Below are positions 62,001 through 63,887 of a stretch of DNA of 64,000 nucleotides, piece by piece. The position numbers were made by a program, and so were the translations under genes. The notes beneath the pieces are model-generated. The model searched no databases, was not told where the DNA came from, and saw only the letters and a program-made list of their open reading frames with translations. Source of the stretch: Hippopus hippopus (taxonomy: Eukaryota; Mollusca; Bivalvia; Cardiida; Cardiidae); NCBI GenBank assembly GCA_946811185.2, contig OX328099.1, positions 19,991,859 through 20,055,858 of the forward strand. The letters run 5' to 3'. Position 1 is the first letter of the stretch. The number at the start of each line of letters is the position of its first letter.

Positions 62001-62778
62001 TATTTGAGATTCCTAACACTTCCATAGGCACTTGTGTATTGACAAACTTTAAACTTCTATTTATAACCCAATATCTATTGGGAAATTGAGAATGAAGCTT
62101 GTCAAAAGCCAAGTGCCTGTGAACACACACCTATAAACTGTCAACAAAAAGAAAAGCAACATTGGCAATGTTTCTTCAAGGTTCTGTAAATACCTAACCT
62201 TTTACTTTCCCAGTAGATGCCAGGATTGGAAAACATCGAGGAAGAAAGAGCAATTGCTTGCTACAAATAAATTGCCAAGTTTTTTCATATCATTTCAGAA
62301 AGATCCTTTTTCTCCTCGTCATGAAAATCTACATAAGCCATACTCTGGCAAAAGGGGGCTTCATGAATCTGCGAACGGTATCTACCCAGGTCAGCCTGCG
62401 CAGTCCGCGCAGGCTGACCTGGTCCGAAACTTTGCACTATTAGTCAATTTTCTGTATTTCCAAGGGCCAGTTTACATCATGAATACAAATAAGTCGATTG
62501 TTAAAAATGTAACAATGATGGATCCATTAATATGAGATGGCTTGCTTGGTATCATGTTTAATCGAGATTTACATTAAGCCCCCTTTGCGAGGGCATGGCT
62601 CAATTATCCTGTTTTTTTTTTTAGGAACACTCGTACTTTTTAGTGAGTATTAGCCAGAAGGCCTACTGATATATACTGGCCGTTGAATGAAATCGGCTGA
62701 ATTACCTATTGAATTCAAATTTTTCTGAACAAAAGACAACCTCAACAGAATTTCAAATGATATCATACCCTCGATCAT
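23024..62778 (-). CDS. SLC4A11: SLC4A11-like borate/proton-coupled transporter, 776 residues, 19 exons
   Basis: Nineteen exons on the - strand join to 2,331 bases (776 codons plus TGA) with every intron phase matching. The product is a polytopic plasma-membrane carrier of the SLC4 family. Residues 1-270 form the cytosolic domain ('[15 protein letters not shown]', '[14 protein letters not shown]'). From about residue 285 a membrane domain follows, with segments '[20 protein letters not shown]', '[19 protein letters not shown]', '[20 protein letters not shown]', 'RETRLTG', '[15 protein letters not shown]' and '[17 protein letters not shown]', all hallmarks of SLC4A11 rather than the SLC4A1-A10 branches. 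A loop at 421-465 has N-glycosylation sites Asn441 and Asn445. Arg643 in 'ETRLTG' appears equivalent to human Arg755, a corneal-dystrophy site. The N-terminus is shorter than the human protein (about 890 residues). Transport specificity (borate, H+/OH-, NH3, water) cannot be read from sequence. Confidence 0.93.
23105..23733 (-). repeat. 'tgtgacccaaaa' repeat element
   Basis: Opens 'ctagaactgttgcaaagctg' with 'taccccc accagcacc'. About 135-bp units follow with 'ttgacctatgtgacccaaa' and 'gtttcaggctcctaggtc', then 'gatggacggacggacagac', ending 'ggagggtataat'. A second copy is at 35641. Confidence 0.75.
23747..23968 (+). mobile_element. palindromic MITE with shortened hairpin tip
   Basis: Tip reads GCTGGTCAGTA: several bases deleted exactly at the apex. 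Right end 'gggtaaagagttaa'. Confidence 0.75.
23989..24254. repeat. 53-bp minisatellite, five units
   Basis: 'atgtttccttgctatagtta' begins at 23991, 24044, 24097, 24150 and 24203. Units are nearly identical; the first differs by 'gccga' for 'gcaga' and 'tatgtatt' for 'tatgcatt'. Lies in the last SLC4A11 intron. Confidence 0.95.
24335..24570. repeat. Dispersed repeat 'gaggcataattgtgtcaaaaa'
   Basis: Shared phrases 'ttgatggttacctgc', 'cagtaataacagagatatt', 'tgcatgacgacgatgctggg' and 'acagctgagctaaaaa' recur at 33465-33730, 44540-44815 and 51311-51445. Confidence 0.65.
24923..25170 (-). repeat. 'Catgctctgg' repeat, core decayed
   Basis: Edges 'agccatgctctggcaaaata' and 'tcacagagcatggctcat'. The GC-rich palindrome has decayed to 'aacctgcgtggattgtgc'. 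Ends 27 bases from SLC4A11 exon 18. Confidence 0.65.
25197..25366 (-). CDS. SLC4A11: SLC4A11 exon 18
   Basis: Reads '[20 protein letters not shown]', '[20 protein letters not shown]' and '[17 protein letters not shown]'. The acceptor (AAAAG) has a weak pyrimidine tract, but phase and the '[16 protein letters not shown]' match fix it. Confidence 0.95.
25474..25696 (-). mobile_element. palindromic MITE, damaged hairpin tip
   Basis: Ends intact (TTAACTCTTTACCAG; GTGTGGTAAAGGGTTAA). The apex is replaced by 'gataaggaaagcac'. Confidence 0.8.
26005..26213 (+). mobile_element. palindromic MITE, degenerate
   Basis: 'tttactggacaattctgtc' left; 'aatgctttcaatatgaacga' right. The hairpin is mostly eroded ('gctagcacccagg'). 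Confidence 0.6.
26208..26430 (-). mobile_element. palindromic MITE
   Basis: Starts 'ttcaaccctttccaagatta', where the previous copy ends, and closes 'gtgtggtaaagggtca'. Hairpin tip changed to 'gttcttactaac'. Confidence 0.72.
26608..26836 (-). mobile_element. palindromic MITE
   Basis: 'cactctttaccagatgacca' to 'ttggtaaggggtctaa'. Hairpin tip GCTGGTCTTCAGC. Lies 100 bases beyond SLC4A11 exon 17 on the donor side. Confidence 0.75.
26936..27131 (-). CDS. SLC4A11: SLC4A11 exon 17
   Basis: Reads '[20 protein letters not shown]', '[20 protein letters not shown]' and '[20 protein letters not shown]'. Carries the conserved 'ETRLT' motif, with Arg643 equivalent to a human disease residue, and two helices. 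Ends on a codon boundary before GTAAGA. Confidence 0.96.
27135..27920. other. Unassigned intron sequence
   Basis: AT-rich part of the SLC4A11 intron between exons 16 and 17. I see no repeat family, exon or regulatory site that I can name. Confidence 0.5.
27925..28145 (-). mobile_element. palindromic MITE
   Basis: 'ttaacccttttccaaacaac' to 'tggtatagagttaa'. The hairpin is intact apart from an outer-arm change. Confidence 0.82.
28235..28463 (-). mobile_element. palindromic MITE, intact
   Basis: Very close to the family consensus over its whole length. Hairpin tip GCTGGTCACCAGC, so the central base is C. Confidence 0.92.
28530..28730 (+). mobile_element. MITE missing half its hairpin, next to a splice donor
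   Basis: 'ttaacccttcacaacataat' to 'ggcaaagggttaa'. The left hairpin arm and tip are deleted ('actgtgcattttctccttt'). Its right TTAA is 10 bases from SLC4A11 exon 16. Confidence 0.82.
28741..28914 (-). CDS. SLC4A11: SLC4A11 exon 16
   Basis: Reads '[20 protein letters not shown]', '[20 protein letters not shown]' and '[17 protein letters not shown]'. Almost every position of the '[34 protein letters not shown]' signature is present. A MITE (28530-28730) ends 10 bases past the donor. Confidence 0.97.
28988..29300 (+). mobile_element. Second SINE-like element, tRNA-type head
   Basis: Head-like 'gctggtggttaaatggttac' with a box B-like 'gtgaatcccatctc'. Body phrases are diverged from the main SINE ('ggaaggagccagtggcttgg' near 29270). 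The assignment is weak. Confidence 0.35.
30841..31330 (+). promoter_or_regulatory. Possible captured promoter and 5' exon inside the TIR element
   Basis: TATAAA at 30841 is followed closely by the CRE-like palindrome TGACGTCA. At about 31290 an ATG opens 'MPAKKDK', followed by GTAAAG, which could be a donor. This resembles the 5' end of a cellular gene, but no downstream exon was matched. Confidence 0.25.
31760..31990 (-). other. GC-richer open stretch inside the TIR element
   Basis: About 75 codons stay open on the - strand without a start codon, including '[20 protein letters not shown]'. Base composition is clearly richer in GC than the surroundings. I do not recognise the peptide; it may be a captured exon or chance. 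Confidence 0.25.
33465..33730. repeat. Dispersed repeat, copy of the 24335 family
   Basis: 'ggacataactgtgtcaaaaa', 'gttccccttttgatggtaaa', 'cagtaatagcagggatatt', and a run of ACGACG-type triplets near 33650. Confidence 0.65.
33961..34129 (-). CDS. SLC4A11: SLC4A11 exon 15
   Basis: Reads '[20 protein letters not shown]' and '[20 protein letters not shown]', ending '[11 protein letters not shown]'. It matches the '[22 protein letters not shown]' helix. Donor GTGAGT; ends two bases into a Lys codon. Confidence 0.93.
34894..35130 (+). mobile_element. palindromic MITE
   Basis: 'ctaatcctttaccacacaat' to 'ggtaaagagttaa'. Small insertion in the right half ('acagctaactgtagc'). Confidence 0.82.
35404..35633 (+). 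mobile_element. palindromic MITE
   Basis: 'ttaactctttttcacacagt' to 'ggtaaagagttaa'. One base missing in the left hairpin arm ('ggagaaatgctgg'). Confidence 0.87.
35641..36335 (-). repeat. 'tgtgacccaaaa' repeat element, second copy
   Basis: Same order of blocks as 23105-23733. Carries a local insertion near 35780-35870 ('tgcatttaaggatggccacg') and ends 'gataggggttgtaa', a decayed form of GGGGTATAAT. Confidence 0.72.
36383..36489 (-). CDS. SLC4A11: SLC4A11 exon 14
   Basis: Reads '[20 protein letters not shown]' then '[15 protein letters not shown]', matching '[20 protein letters not shown]'. Acceptor TCTTTCAG, donor GTGAGT. Confidence 0.92.
36553..36780 (+). mobile_element. palindromic MITE with compensated tip change
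   Basis: Tip GCTAGTAACTAGC: the G-to-A and C-to-T changes occur in both arms and keep pairing. Begins about 64 bases from SLC4A11 exon 14. Confidence 0.87.
36880..37190. repeat. ~115-bp tandem repeat, 2.5 units
   Basis: 'cctttcctattgccag', 'ggagaaggtgtaggattag' and 'gcagccatcctca' recur at about 36930, 37035 and 37150. Confidence 0.75.
37273..37360 (-). mobile_element. MITE fragment (left third)
   Basis: 'ttaactctttatcacacaac' to 'ccacaaattaatc', then cut off just before the complete copy at 37366. Confidence 0.7.
37366..37594 (+). mobile_element. palindromic MITE
   Basis: 'ttaactctttacgacacaat' to 'ggtaaagagttca'. Outer left arm 'attctggg' is no longer matched by the right arm's 'ccaacaat'. 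Confidence 0.87.
37673..37736. repeat. Palindromic repeat, well-kept copy
   Basis: Arms 'ggacaatgtagattcaaggt' / 'ttgatctacactgtcc' around 'cagactgcacagaatgtg'. One of the two best copies of the family in the window. Confidence 0.7.
37777..37937 (-). mobile_element. MITE fragment (centre and right)
   Basis: Begins 'ggctcaaatgatggaattt'. Decayed hairpin 'gatggtaatcagc'. Ends 'ggattgtgcagaaaagggt'. Confidence 0.65.
38126..38327 (+). mobile_element. Degenerate palindromic MITE
   Basis: 'gaaacctttagcaatagtgt' to 'ttgtaattaaagacttaa'. Hairpin with several unpaired changes. Confidence 0.6.
38450..38642 (-). CDS. SLC4A11: SLC4A11 exon 13 (extracellular loop and next TM)
   Basis: Encodes a poorly conserved, Ser/Asn/Thr-rich extracellular loop with two cysteines and glycosylation sites 'NTT' and 'NVS'. 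Then come the conserved helix '[20 protein letters not shown]' and 'FTKT'. The loop position and glycosylation agree with the large third extracellular loop of SLC4A11. Confidence 0.9.
38701..38930 (+). mobile_element. palindromic MITE next to SLC4A11 exon 13
   Basis: 'gcctttaccaaacagtcc' to 'tctggtaaagagca'. Lies about 60 bases upstream (- strand) of the exon 13 acceptor; the right arm is missing a few bases. Confidence 0.8.
39395..39490 (+). mobile_element. MITE fragment (right arm and part of right half)
   Basis: 'gaccagcattttctcctttt', 'tgttctctaccctttcacag' and 'catcttttgagccatat' only. Confidence 0.6.
39591..39656. repeat. Palindromic repeat, well-kept copy
   Basis: Nearly perfect inverted repeat: 'tggacaatgtagatcaagat' mirrored by 'ctgatctacattgtcca', centre 'cacagaacatgcag'. 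Confidence 0.7.
40237..40310 (-). CDS. SLC4A11: SLC4A11 exon 12
   Basis: Reads '[20 protein letters not shown]' then 'KDTIK', matching human '[20 protein letters not shown]'. Acceptor TTTAACAG, donor GTAAGA. Confidence 0.92.
40617..40765 (+). mobile_element. MITE, right third missing
   Basis: 'ttaagcctttaccaaacaat', intact hairpin, ends after 'cccatcatttcagctaaat'. Confidence 0.8.
40920..41055 (+). mobile_element. MITE, right half missing
   Basis: 'taccctttaccaaacaatct'; hairpin tip GCTGGTACCCAGC; broken after 'ttttctactcttct'. Confidence 0.75.
41282..41500 (-). mobile_element. palindromic MITE, ends eroded
   Basis: 'atatgtctttaccagatgat' left; right end 'aacatgtcactgttat'. The tip has lost symmetry ('ggtaacctggac'). 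Confidence 0.72.
41543..41835 (+). mobile_element. tRNA-derived SINE, best copy
   Basis: The first 73 bases fold like a tRNA: acceptor GCCCCGG / CTGGGCC with one mismatch, box A 'tagctcagtctgtagca', box B GGTTCGATCCC, ending CCA. The standard body and tail 'attgaaaacagcattaaaca' follow. The attached body shows it is a SINE, not a tRNA gene. Confidence 0.9.
42078..42210 (-). CDS. SLC4A11: SLC4A11 exon 11
   Basis: Reads '[20 protein letters not shown]' then '[20 protein letters not shown]'. The acceptor is the upstream AG of two (TTACAG at 42213-42211). The nearer AG (42201) would lose ten bases and break the frame, whereas the chosen one restores the four residues expected from the family. 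Confidence 0.88.
42478..42690 (-). mobile_element. palindromic MITE, altered hairpin
   Basis: 'ttaactccttgccaaacgac' to 'ggtaaagagttaa'. The hairpin is replaced by 'caaaggaattgaacaggcttt'. Confidence 0.78.
42772..42999 (+). mobile_element. palindromic MITE, intact
   Basis: 'ttagccctttaccatacaat' to 'ggtaaagagttaa', with an uninterrupted palindrome including the outer 'aaaacatt'/'aatgtttt'. Confidence 0.92.
43228..43455 (+). mobile_element. palindromic MITE, intact
   Basis: 'ttaactctttaacaaacaat' to 'ggtaaagaggtaa'. One mismatch in the hairpin's right arm ('ttttcctac'). Confidence 0.9.
43484..43632. repeat. Hairpin-type inverted repeat, second MITE family
   Basis: 'caccaaccattctcaag' mirrors 'ttaagaatggttggtt', and the centre reads 'cttctgattggctaaacc' / 'aaccaatcagaag'. 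A related copy is at 55960-56130 with 'cttctgattggctgaacca', and a fragment at about 21590-21665. Confidence 0.75.
43753..43960 (+). mobile_element. palindromic MITE, diverged
   Basis: 'ttaaccctttataaagaatc' left. The hairpin has an extra 'agtaac' at its apex ('gccagtaaccagtaacaagc'). Right end eroded. Confidence 0.7.
43973..44154 (+). mobile_element. MITE with its central hairpin deleted, next to a donor
   Basis: Both ends present ('ttaccctttaccacacagtc' and 'ttgtaaagaattaa'), but 'aaaacatttttttctttatc' replaces the palindrome. Ends 12 bases from SLC4A11 exon 10. Confidence 0.82.
44167..44280 (-). CDS. SLC4A11: SLC4A11 exon 10 (TM2-3)
   Basis: Reads '[20 protein letters not shown]' then '[17 protein letters not shown]'. 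'[15 protein letters not shown]' is the conserved TM3 motif. The donor sits 12 bases from a MITE ending at 44151. Confidence 0.95.
44385..44540 (-). mobile_element. Decayed SINE fragment
   Basis: 'cagttatatcactgcagcca' and 'ctccgaggcagtgcttggca' correspond to the 3' body of the SINE on the - strand. Confidence 0.45.
44833..44955 (-). CDS. SLC4A11: SLC4A11 exon 9 (TM1)
   Basis: Reads '[20 protein letters not shown]' then '[20 protein letters not shown]'. The 'ALP-IAFG-LNDENTDGAI' pattern is a near-exact SLC4A11 signature covering TM1 and the following re-entry turn. Confidence 0.95.
45646..45727 (-). CDS. SLC4A11: SLC4A11 exon 8
   Basis: Reads '[20 protein letters not shown]' then 'YWSDFKD', the 'FG-GI--DI-RR-P-Y--DF-D' segment before transmembrane helix 1 that is diagnostic of SLC4 carriers. 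Acceptor ATTTCAG, donor GTAAGT. Confidence 0.93.
45841..45930 (+). mobile_element. MITE left fragment
   Basis: 'ttaaccctttaccacacaat' to the first hairpin arm 'ggagaaaat', where it stops. Confidence 0.8.
45985..46213 (-). mobile_element. palindromic MITE, intact
   Basis: 'ttaactctttaccaaacgac' to 'gtggtaaagggttaa'. The outer right arm is weakened ('cctataata'). Confidence 0.92.
46314..46544 (-). mobile_element. palindromic MITE
   Basis: 'ttaactctttaccagatgac' to 'tattaaagagttaa'. Tip 'tctggttacaagcat' partly unpaired. Confidence 0.82.
47160..47250. repeat. Degenerate hairpin related to the MITE core
   Basis: 'ttgtgggaagaggagaaat' and 'atttctccttttcccac' flank the altered apex 'cactccaagtgag'; the MITE ends are absent. 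Confidence 0.5.
47421..47649 (+). mobile_element. palindromic MITE, intact
   Basis: 'ttaaccctttaccacacaat' to 'gtggtaaagggttaa'; both ends carry the CCCTTTACCACAC form, so the terminal repeats are nearly identical. Confidence 0.92.
47655..48368. other. Unassigned intron sequence
   Basis: No repeat family recognised except a local set of 'ttacgaaaatt'/'acttacgaattgttagtaaa' phrases near 48100-48200. No coding signal. Confidence 0.5.
48369..48584 (-). CDS. SLC4A11: SLC4A11 exon 7
   Basis: 72 codons starting '[20 protein letters not shown]', equivalent to human 'STKTAMEVARTFATMF'. The - strand 5' part, with its acceptor, is duplicated 335 bases away as a dead copy. Donor GTAATT. Confidence 0.93.
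48521..49190. repeat. 335-bp tandem duplication including part of SLC4A11 exon 7
   Basis: 'actctaaatc(a/g)gcaaagattg' begins at 48521 and again at 48856. Each copy then carries the exon 5' part, its acceptor and one 'Catgctctg' repeat (48628-48855 and 48963-49190). Confidence 0.88.
48854..48919 (-). pseudogene. SLC4A11: Dead duplicate of SLC4A11 exon 7 5' end
   Basis: On the - strand: acceptor TTTTTCAG then '[20 protein letters not shown]' and E, followed at once by TAA where the duplication ends. There are three substitutions against the real exon (K to Q, E to K, R to Q). No donor follows, so it cannot serve as an internal exon without a new splice site. Confidence 0.88.
49200..49475. repeat. 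Nested inverted repeat with GC-rich cores
   Basis: Outer arms 'aaaggggcattcggacattt' and 'aaatgtccgaatgccccttt'. Inside are two small palindromes, 'cagcctgtgcagactgcgca' and 'agcctgcgcggagtgcgcag'. The outer 'cataaagtgtcgtct' mirrors 'gacgacactttacac'. Confidence 0.88.
49810..49945. repeat. Dispersed repeat shared with 62975-63110
   Basis: Both contain 'gtagctga', 'gacctacttt', 'tttgtgatt' and 'gtctattc'-like blocks in the same order: 'ttggtgtagctgaatgtact' here, 'ttcggcgtagctgattacgc' there. Confidence 0.6.
49985..51315. repeat. ~145-bp unit array with defined edges
   Basis: 'cacacaaggtttttc' recurs at about 50233, 50379, 50521, 50671, 50804 and 50947, with 'ctgagatatcatcaagac' in each unit. 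The left edge has 'aagagggccattgactataa'; the right edge has 'gtgctcagatgagctaaaa'. Lies in the intron before SLC4A11 exon 7. Confidence 0.82.
51470..51610 (+). mobile_element. MITE right-half fragment
   Basis: Decayed 'gcctggtaaccagcaatttc' core and right half ('aaagataaatatcatcaata', 'tttgtcatctagtaagga'). Confidence 0.55.
51617..51745 (-). mobile_element. MITE right-half fragment, opposite orientation
   Basis: 'gagtagaaaacattgtggga', hairpin 'gctggttatcagc', right end 'attggttaagtgttaa'. Fused directly to the previous fragment. Confidence 0.7.
51972..52133 (-). mobile_element. MITE with internal deletion
   Basis: 'cgctctttactaaacaacaa' joins directly to 'ctatttgaaagggtgagaaa', missing about 60 bases of the left half. 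Hairpin tip 'gctggtcagcagc'. Confidence 0.72.
52259..52486 (-). mobile_element. palindromic MITE
   Basis: 'ttaacactttacctaacaac' to 'gtgtggtaaaggtttaa'. Hairpin weakened at both outer arms. Confidence 0.78.
52879..53002 (-). CDS. SLC4A11: SLC4A11 exon 6
   Basis: Reads '[20 protein letters not shown]' then '[20 protein letters not shown]'. It is the cytosolic-domain core strand before the 'STKTA' motif. Acceptor TTATGCAG, donor GTATGT; ends on a codon boundary. Confidence 0.9.
53018..53238 (+). mobile_element. palindromic MITE next to SLC4A11 exon 6
   Basis: 'atgttttaccaaacaattca' to 'ttgtaaagagtca'. Starts 15 bases beyond the exon 6 acceptor, so it lies at the 3' splice region. Confidence 0.8.
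53290..53610 (-). repeat. Unassigned region with tRNA-like box B
   Basis: 'ggggcttgaacccaagtg' on the + strand is a box B-like motif on the - strand, with 'catatgctctaccacttatg' resembling box A. Possibly a different, decayed SINE family. Confidence 0.35.
53933..54215 (-). repeat. 'Catgctctg' repeat
   Basis: Edges 'gagctgtgccatgtgaaaga' and 'gccagggcatggctcaaat'. Contains a short internal duplication 'ggtcaaattttctgcatgtc' near 54050. Confidence 0.75.
54449..54645 (-). mobile_element. MITE with a compensated arm change
   Basis: Arms 'ggagcaaatgctgg' and 'agcatttgctcc' share the same A-to-C / T-to-G change relative to the family. Left end lost. Confidence 0.75.
54735..54992 (-). repeat. 'Catgctctg' repeat, near-intact core
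   Basis: 'agccatgctctgtgaaaagg' edge and core 'cagcctgcgcagtccgcaca'. The right edge 'gccaaagcatggttcatatg' is diverged. Confidence 0.8.
55297..55522 (+). mobile_element. palindromic MITE, degenerate, shares TTAA with next
   Basis: 'ttaactctctattaaaaaat' left. Hairpin 'cctggttaccagc'. The closing TTAA at 55519 opens the following intact copy. Confidence 0.72.
55519..55745 (+). mobile_element. palindromic MITE, intact
   Basis: 'ttaaccctttactgcacaat' to 'ggtcaagagttga'. Perfect palindrome with outer 'aaaacatt'/'aatgtttt'. Ends 27 bases from the exon 5 donor. Confidence 0.92.
55772..55853 (-). CDS. SLC4A11: SLC4A11 exon 5
   Basis: Reads '[20 protein letters not shown]' then 'DQSWICV', matching human 'TIQG...QQSWLC'. 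True donor GTAAGT at 55771-55770. A strong decoy donor GTGAGT lies inside the exon (55818-55817) and would remove the 'QSWIC' motif. A MITE ends at 55745. Confidence 0.88.
55960..56130. repeat. Second-family hairpin MITE
   Basis: 'tttcttaagaacattctcag' and 'cggagaatattgttaaatga' are inverted relatives; the inner arms meet at 'ggctgaaccatttggtttag'. Related to 43484-43632. Confidence 0.65.
56200..56363 (+). mobile_element. MITE with right arm replaced
   Basis: 'tctaccaaacaatgccatgt', left arm to 'gttggttacc', then 'aaaaagcaaattcatg' instead of the mirrored arm. Right end 'ttgtaaagagata'. Confidence 0.65.
56372..56599 (-). mobile_element. palindromic MITE, intact
   Basis: 'ttaactttttaccatacaaa' to 'gtggtaaagggttaa'. 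Tip 'gctggtaacaagc'. Confidence 0.9.
56627..56850. repeat. ~115-bp direct duplication
   Basis: 'cccctaactctcatatcaaa' and 'cagaagctgccgagatt' repeat as 'cccctaactctcatattaaa' and 'cagaagctgcggagatt', each followed by a 'gttacatgatatttac'-type segment. Confidence 0.85.
56895..57102 (-). CDS. SLC4A11: SLC4A11 exon 4
   Basis: 69 codons: '[20 protein letters not shown]' through 'MDATFTHDS'. The 'F-EIRA--D---F' pattern and the helix around '[13 protein letters not shown]' match the cytosolic domain of SLC4A11. Acceptor ATATCACAG, donor GTAAGA. Confidence 0.88.
57146..57690 (-). mobile_element. MITE interrupted by a SINE
   Basis: Left part 57146-57227 ('tttactctttaccagctgac') and right part 57541-57690 (hairpin 'gctggttacctgc', 'gttttcaaaagcc'-type tail) are separated by a SINE. 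Confidence 0.85.
57228..57540 (+). mobile_element. tRNA-derived SINE with target duplication
   Basis: Head 'gggcaccgatagctcagtgg', box B 'ggtttgatccc', standard body and tail. GTAACTCAG is duplicated at 57219-57227 and 57541-57549. Confidence 0.9.
57948..58195 (-). repeat. 'Catgctctg' repeat, diverged
   Basis: 'gaatcatgggcctcaaaagg' left; core 'cagcctgtgcagtacatgga'; right edge 'ctgattgccgctcatatg'. Confidence 0.65.
58624..58850 (+). mobile_element. palindromic MITE
   Basis: 'ttaaccttttgccacacagt' to 'attggtaaagaaattga'. Tip 'gctggaaaacagc' and outer arms diverged. Confidence 0.78.
58851..59007 (+). mobile_element. MITE with internal deletion, near exon 3 donor
   Basis: 'gatttaccacacaatccaaa' to 'ttgttaaagaatca'. 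About 60 bases of the right half are missing. Adjoins the previous copy head to tail. Confidence 0.78.
59027..59064 (-). CDS. SLC4A11: SLC4A11 exon 3
   Basis: A 38-base exon between a T-tract acceptor and donor GTAAGT. Reads '[13 protein letters not shown]' with the split aspartate codon from exon 2. Its donor lies only about 20 bases from a MITE copy (58851-59007). Confidence 0.78.
59590..59817 (-). mobile_element. palindromic MITE
   Basis: 'tatctctttaccaaaggata' to 'gtggtaaacgattaa'. Tip GCTGGTAACCAGC although the flanks are in the '-' arrangement, a flip of the central base. Confidence 0.85.
59820..60315. other. Unassigned intron sequence
   Basis: No repeat or exon recognised. A 61-codon open stretch on the + strand (60025-60210) has no family resemblance and is taken as chance. 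Confidence 0.5.
60316..60372 (-). CDS. SLC4A11: SLC4A11 exon 2
   Basis: Acceptor with a long pyrimidine run ending CAG at 60373-60375; donor GTGGAT, a weaker site. Reads '[18 protein letters not shown]', an acidic N-terminal segment like the 'GYFEDSSYYK' region of the human protein. Starts with two and ends with one codon base, fitting both neighbours. Confidence 0.7.
60630..60858 (+). mobile_element. palindromic MITE, intact hairpin
   Basis: 'ttatccctttactacacaat' to 'gtgtggaaaagggttat'. Uninterrupted palindrome. Confidence 0.9.
60966..61155 (-). mobile_element. palindromic MITE, right end lost
   Basis: 'tgctctttactagacgacaa' left, hairpin tip GCTGATTACCAGC; broken after 'ttttcaaaagtattt'. 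Confidence 0.8.
61167..61394 (+). mobile_element. palindromic MITE with damaged right arm
   Basis: 'ttaacccttaccacataatc' to 'ttgtaaagagttaa'. The right arm reads 'ctgcaatatcgccttttatc'. Confidence 0.82.
61563..61794 (-). mobile_element. palindromic MITE
   Basis: 'gtaactctttacaaatgaca' to 'cgggtaaaaggtgtaa'. Outer arms weakened. A core-only trace with tip 'gcttgttacaagc' precedes it at 61470-61530. Confidence 0.78.
62335..62605 (-). repeat. 'Catgctctg' repeat, intact core
   Basis: 'agccatactctggcaaaagg' and 'gcgagggcatggctcaatta' edges. Core 'cagcctgcgcagtccgcgca' forms a strong GC-rich hairpin. Confidence 0.82.
62769..62778 (-). CDS. SLC4A11: Probable first coding exon of SLC4A11 (ATG, 10 coding bases)
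   Basis: On the - strand ATG-ATC-GAG-G is followed by a donor GTATGA. The single leftover base matches the two-base start of the next exon, giving Met-Ile-Glu-Val-Lys-Asp. No longer in-phase candidate was seen upstream. The call rests on phase and the donor only, so a different first exon, possibly beyond 64000, remains possible. Confidence 0.35.
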
Positions 62779-62974
62779 AGAGAGCCAGTTTAAAAAGAAA
62801 AAAAGATTCTTTTTTTTTTCGATGTTTTGGATCTAGAGCTAGTCTCAAAAGTATAATCATAATAAAATCTTTCCAAATTCAGATCATGTCGTCTGCCTTT
62901 TACAATTTTTATTCCATTGAGGGAACCTATAGATTTTACCACATCACCGCCTCTGGCAGACGATTTTTTTTCGG

Positions 62975-63110
62975 CGTAGCTGATTACGCTGGCTTTTGAC
63001 CTACTTTGTAGTGCTATATCCGAATAAATGAAAAGTATTTTGTGATTGGTAAAAAATGTGGACATGTCTATTCGGCGGAATCCTGCTTGCCAATTCGAGG
63101 GCACAATACA
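62975..63110. repeat. Dispersed repeat shared with 49810-49945
   Basis: Lies about 200 bases upstream (- strand) of the proposed SLC4A11 start, where a 5' UTR or promoter might be. Confidence 0.55.
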
Positions 63111-63119
63111 TATAATTAT

Positions 63120-63600
63120 CTAACCGCCTAATATTTAGCTGCAACTGCTCCGTTTTCATAGATGGCTTTGATTAAAGTCTAAGCTAGAAAAATATCATTT
63201 ATAAAAATGTTTATAATTGAAAATTTCCCTTCTCAACCATACACAAACAATGAGGAAAAAAAGGCCATTGATGGCTAGCCTGAAGATTATTATTCAATAT
63301 TTTTATTTATATCAAACCACAAAAGACTTTCAAAAGTCACATTCAAGTACCTCTTACGTCCTCTCTCTTATTTAAAAGATATTTCTTTTTTGTGTTTGGT
63401 CTTTCAGCGGACCGTTTTAATAAAAATGCTGCAAAATGACATTTTGTTCATATCGAATATTTGCTCATAAAAAACAATATCTACTTTTGCCACTGTGCAT
63501 GATTTCATGTGTATCCTTGTATATCTTGATCTATAGGAGATTATTCATATTTATTTCCCCGAGTCAAAAGGGTGTTTTCAAACTTACGAAGTAAGTTTGT
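63120..63600. other. Unassigned sequence upstream of SLC4A11
   Basis: AT-rich, no CpG-rich stretch, no recognisable TATA/initiator pair placed for SLC4A11 and no repeat I can name. Confidence 0.4.
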
Positions 63601-63624
63601 CCAGCCAGGGGCAACGTGTGCTGA

Positions 63625-63832
63625 TTTACCCCTCGACTAAACAACCCCAAGTTTTAACGAACCATGGAACAGCGCTTTTTGAAAACCTGTGGAAAAAGGA
63701 AAAAAAAAATGCGGTTTATTCCTTCTTTCCAGATGCTTTCTATCCATTTAAAATCAATTGTACCATGTGTGATTTGTCGTCTGAAAAAGCTTTCAATTAG
63801 GGCAGGTCTGAAAGCTTGTCGTTTAGTACAGA
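63625..63832 (+). mobile_element. Degenerate palindromic MITE
   Basis: 'ccctcgactaaacaacccc' left; 'cgtttagtacagatttaa' right. The hairpin is largely lost ('aaaatgcggtttattcc'). Confidence 0.65.
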
Positions 63833-63887
63833 TTTAAGCTCTAGGGTGATTAAAGAGCCATGTAAAAGAGCGAAGTTCTTGGAACTT

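Noticed and set aside
62790..63104. 104-codon open frame on the - strand just upstream of the proposed SLC4A11 start
   Set aside because: Out of frame with the ATG at 62778 and partly made of a dispersed repeat (62975-63110). It could be 5' UTR but not supported as coding.
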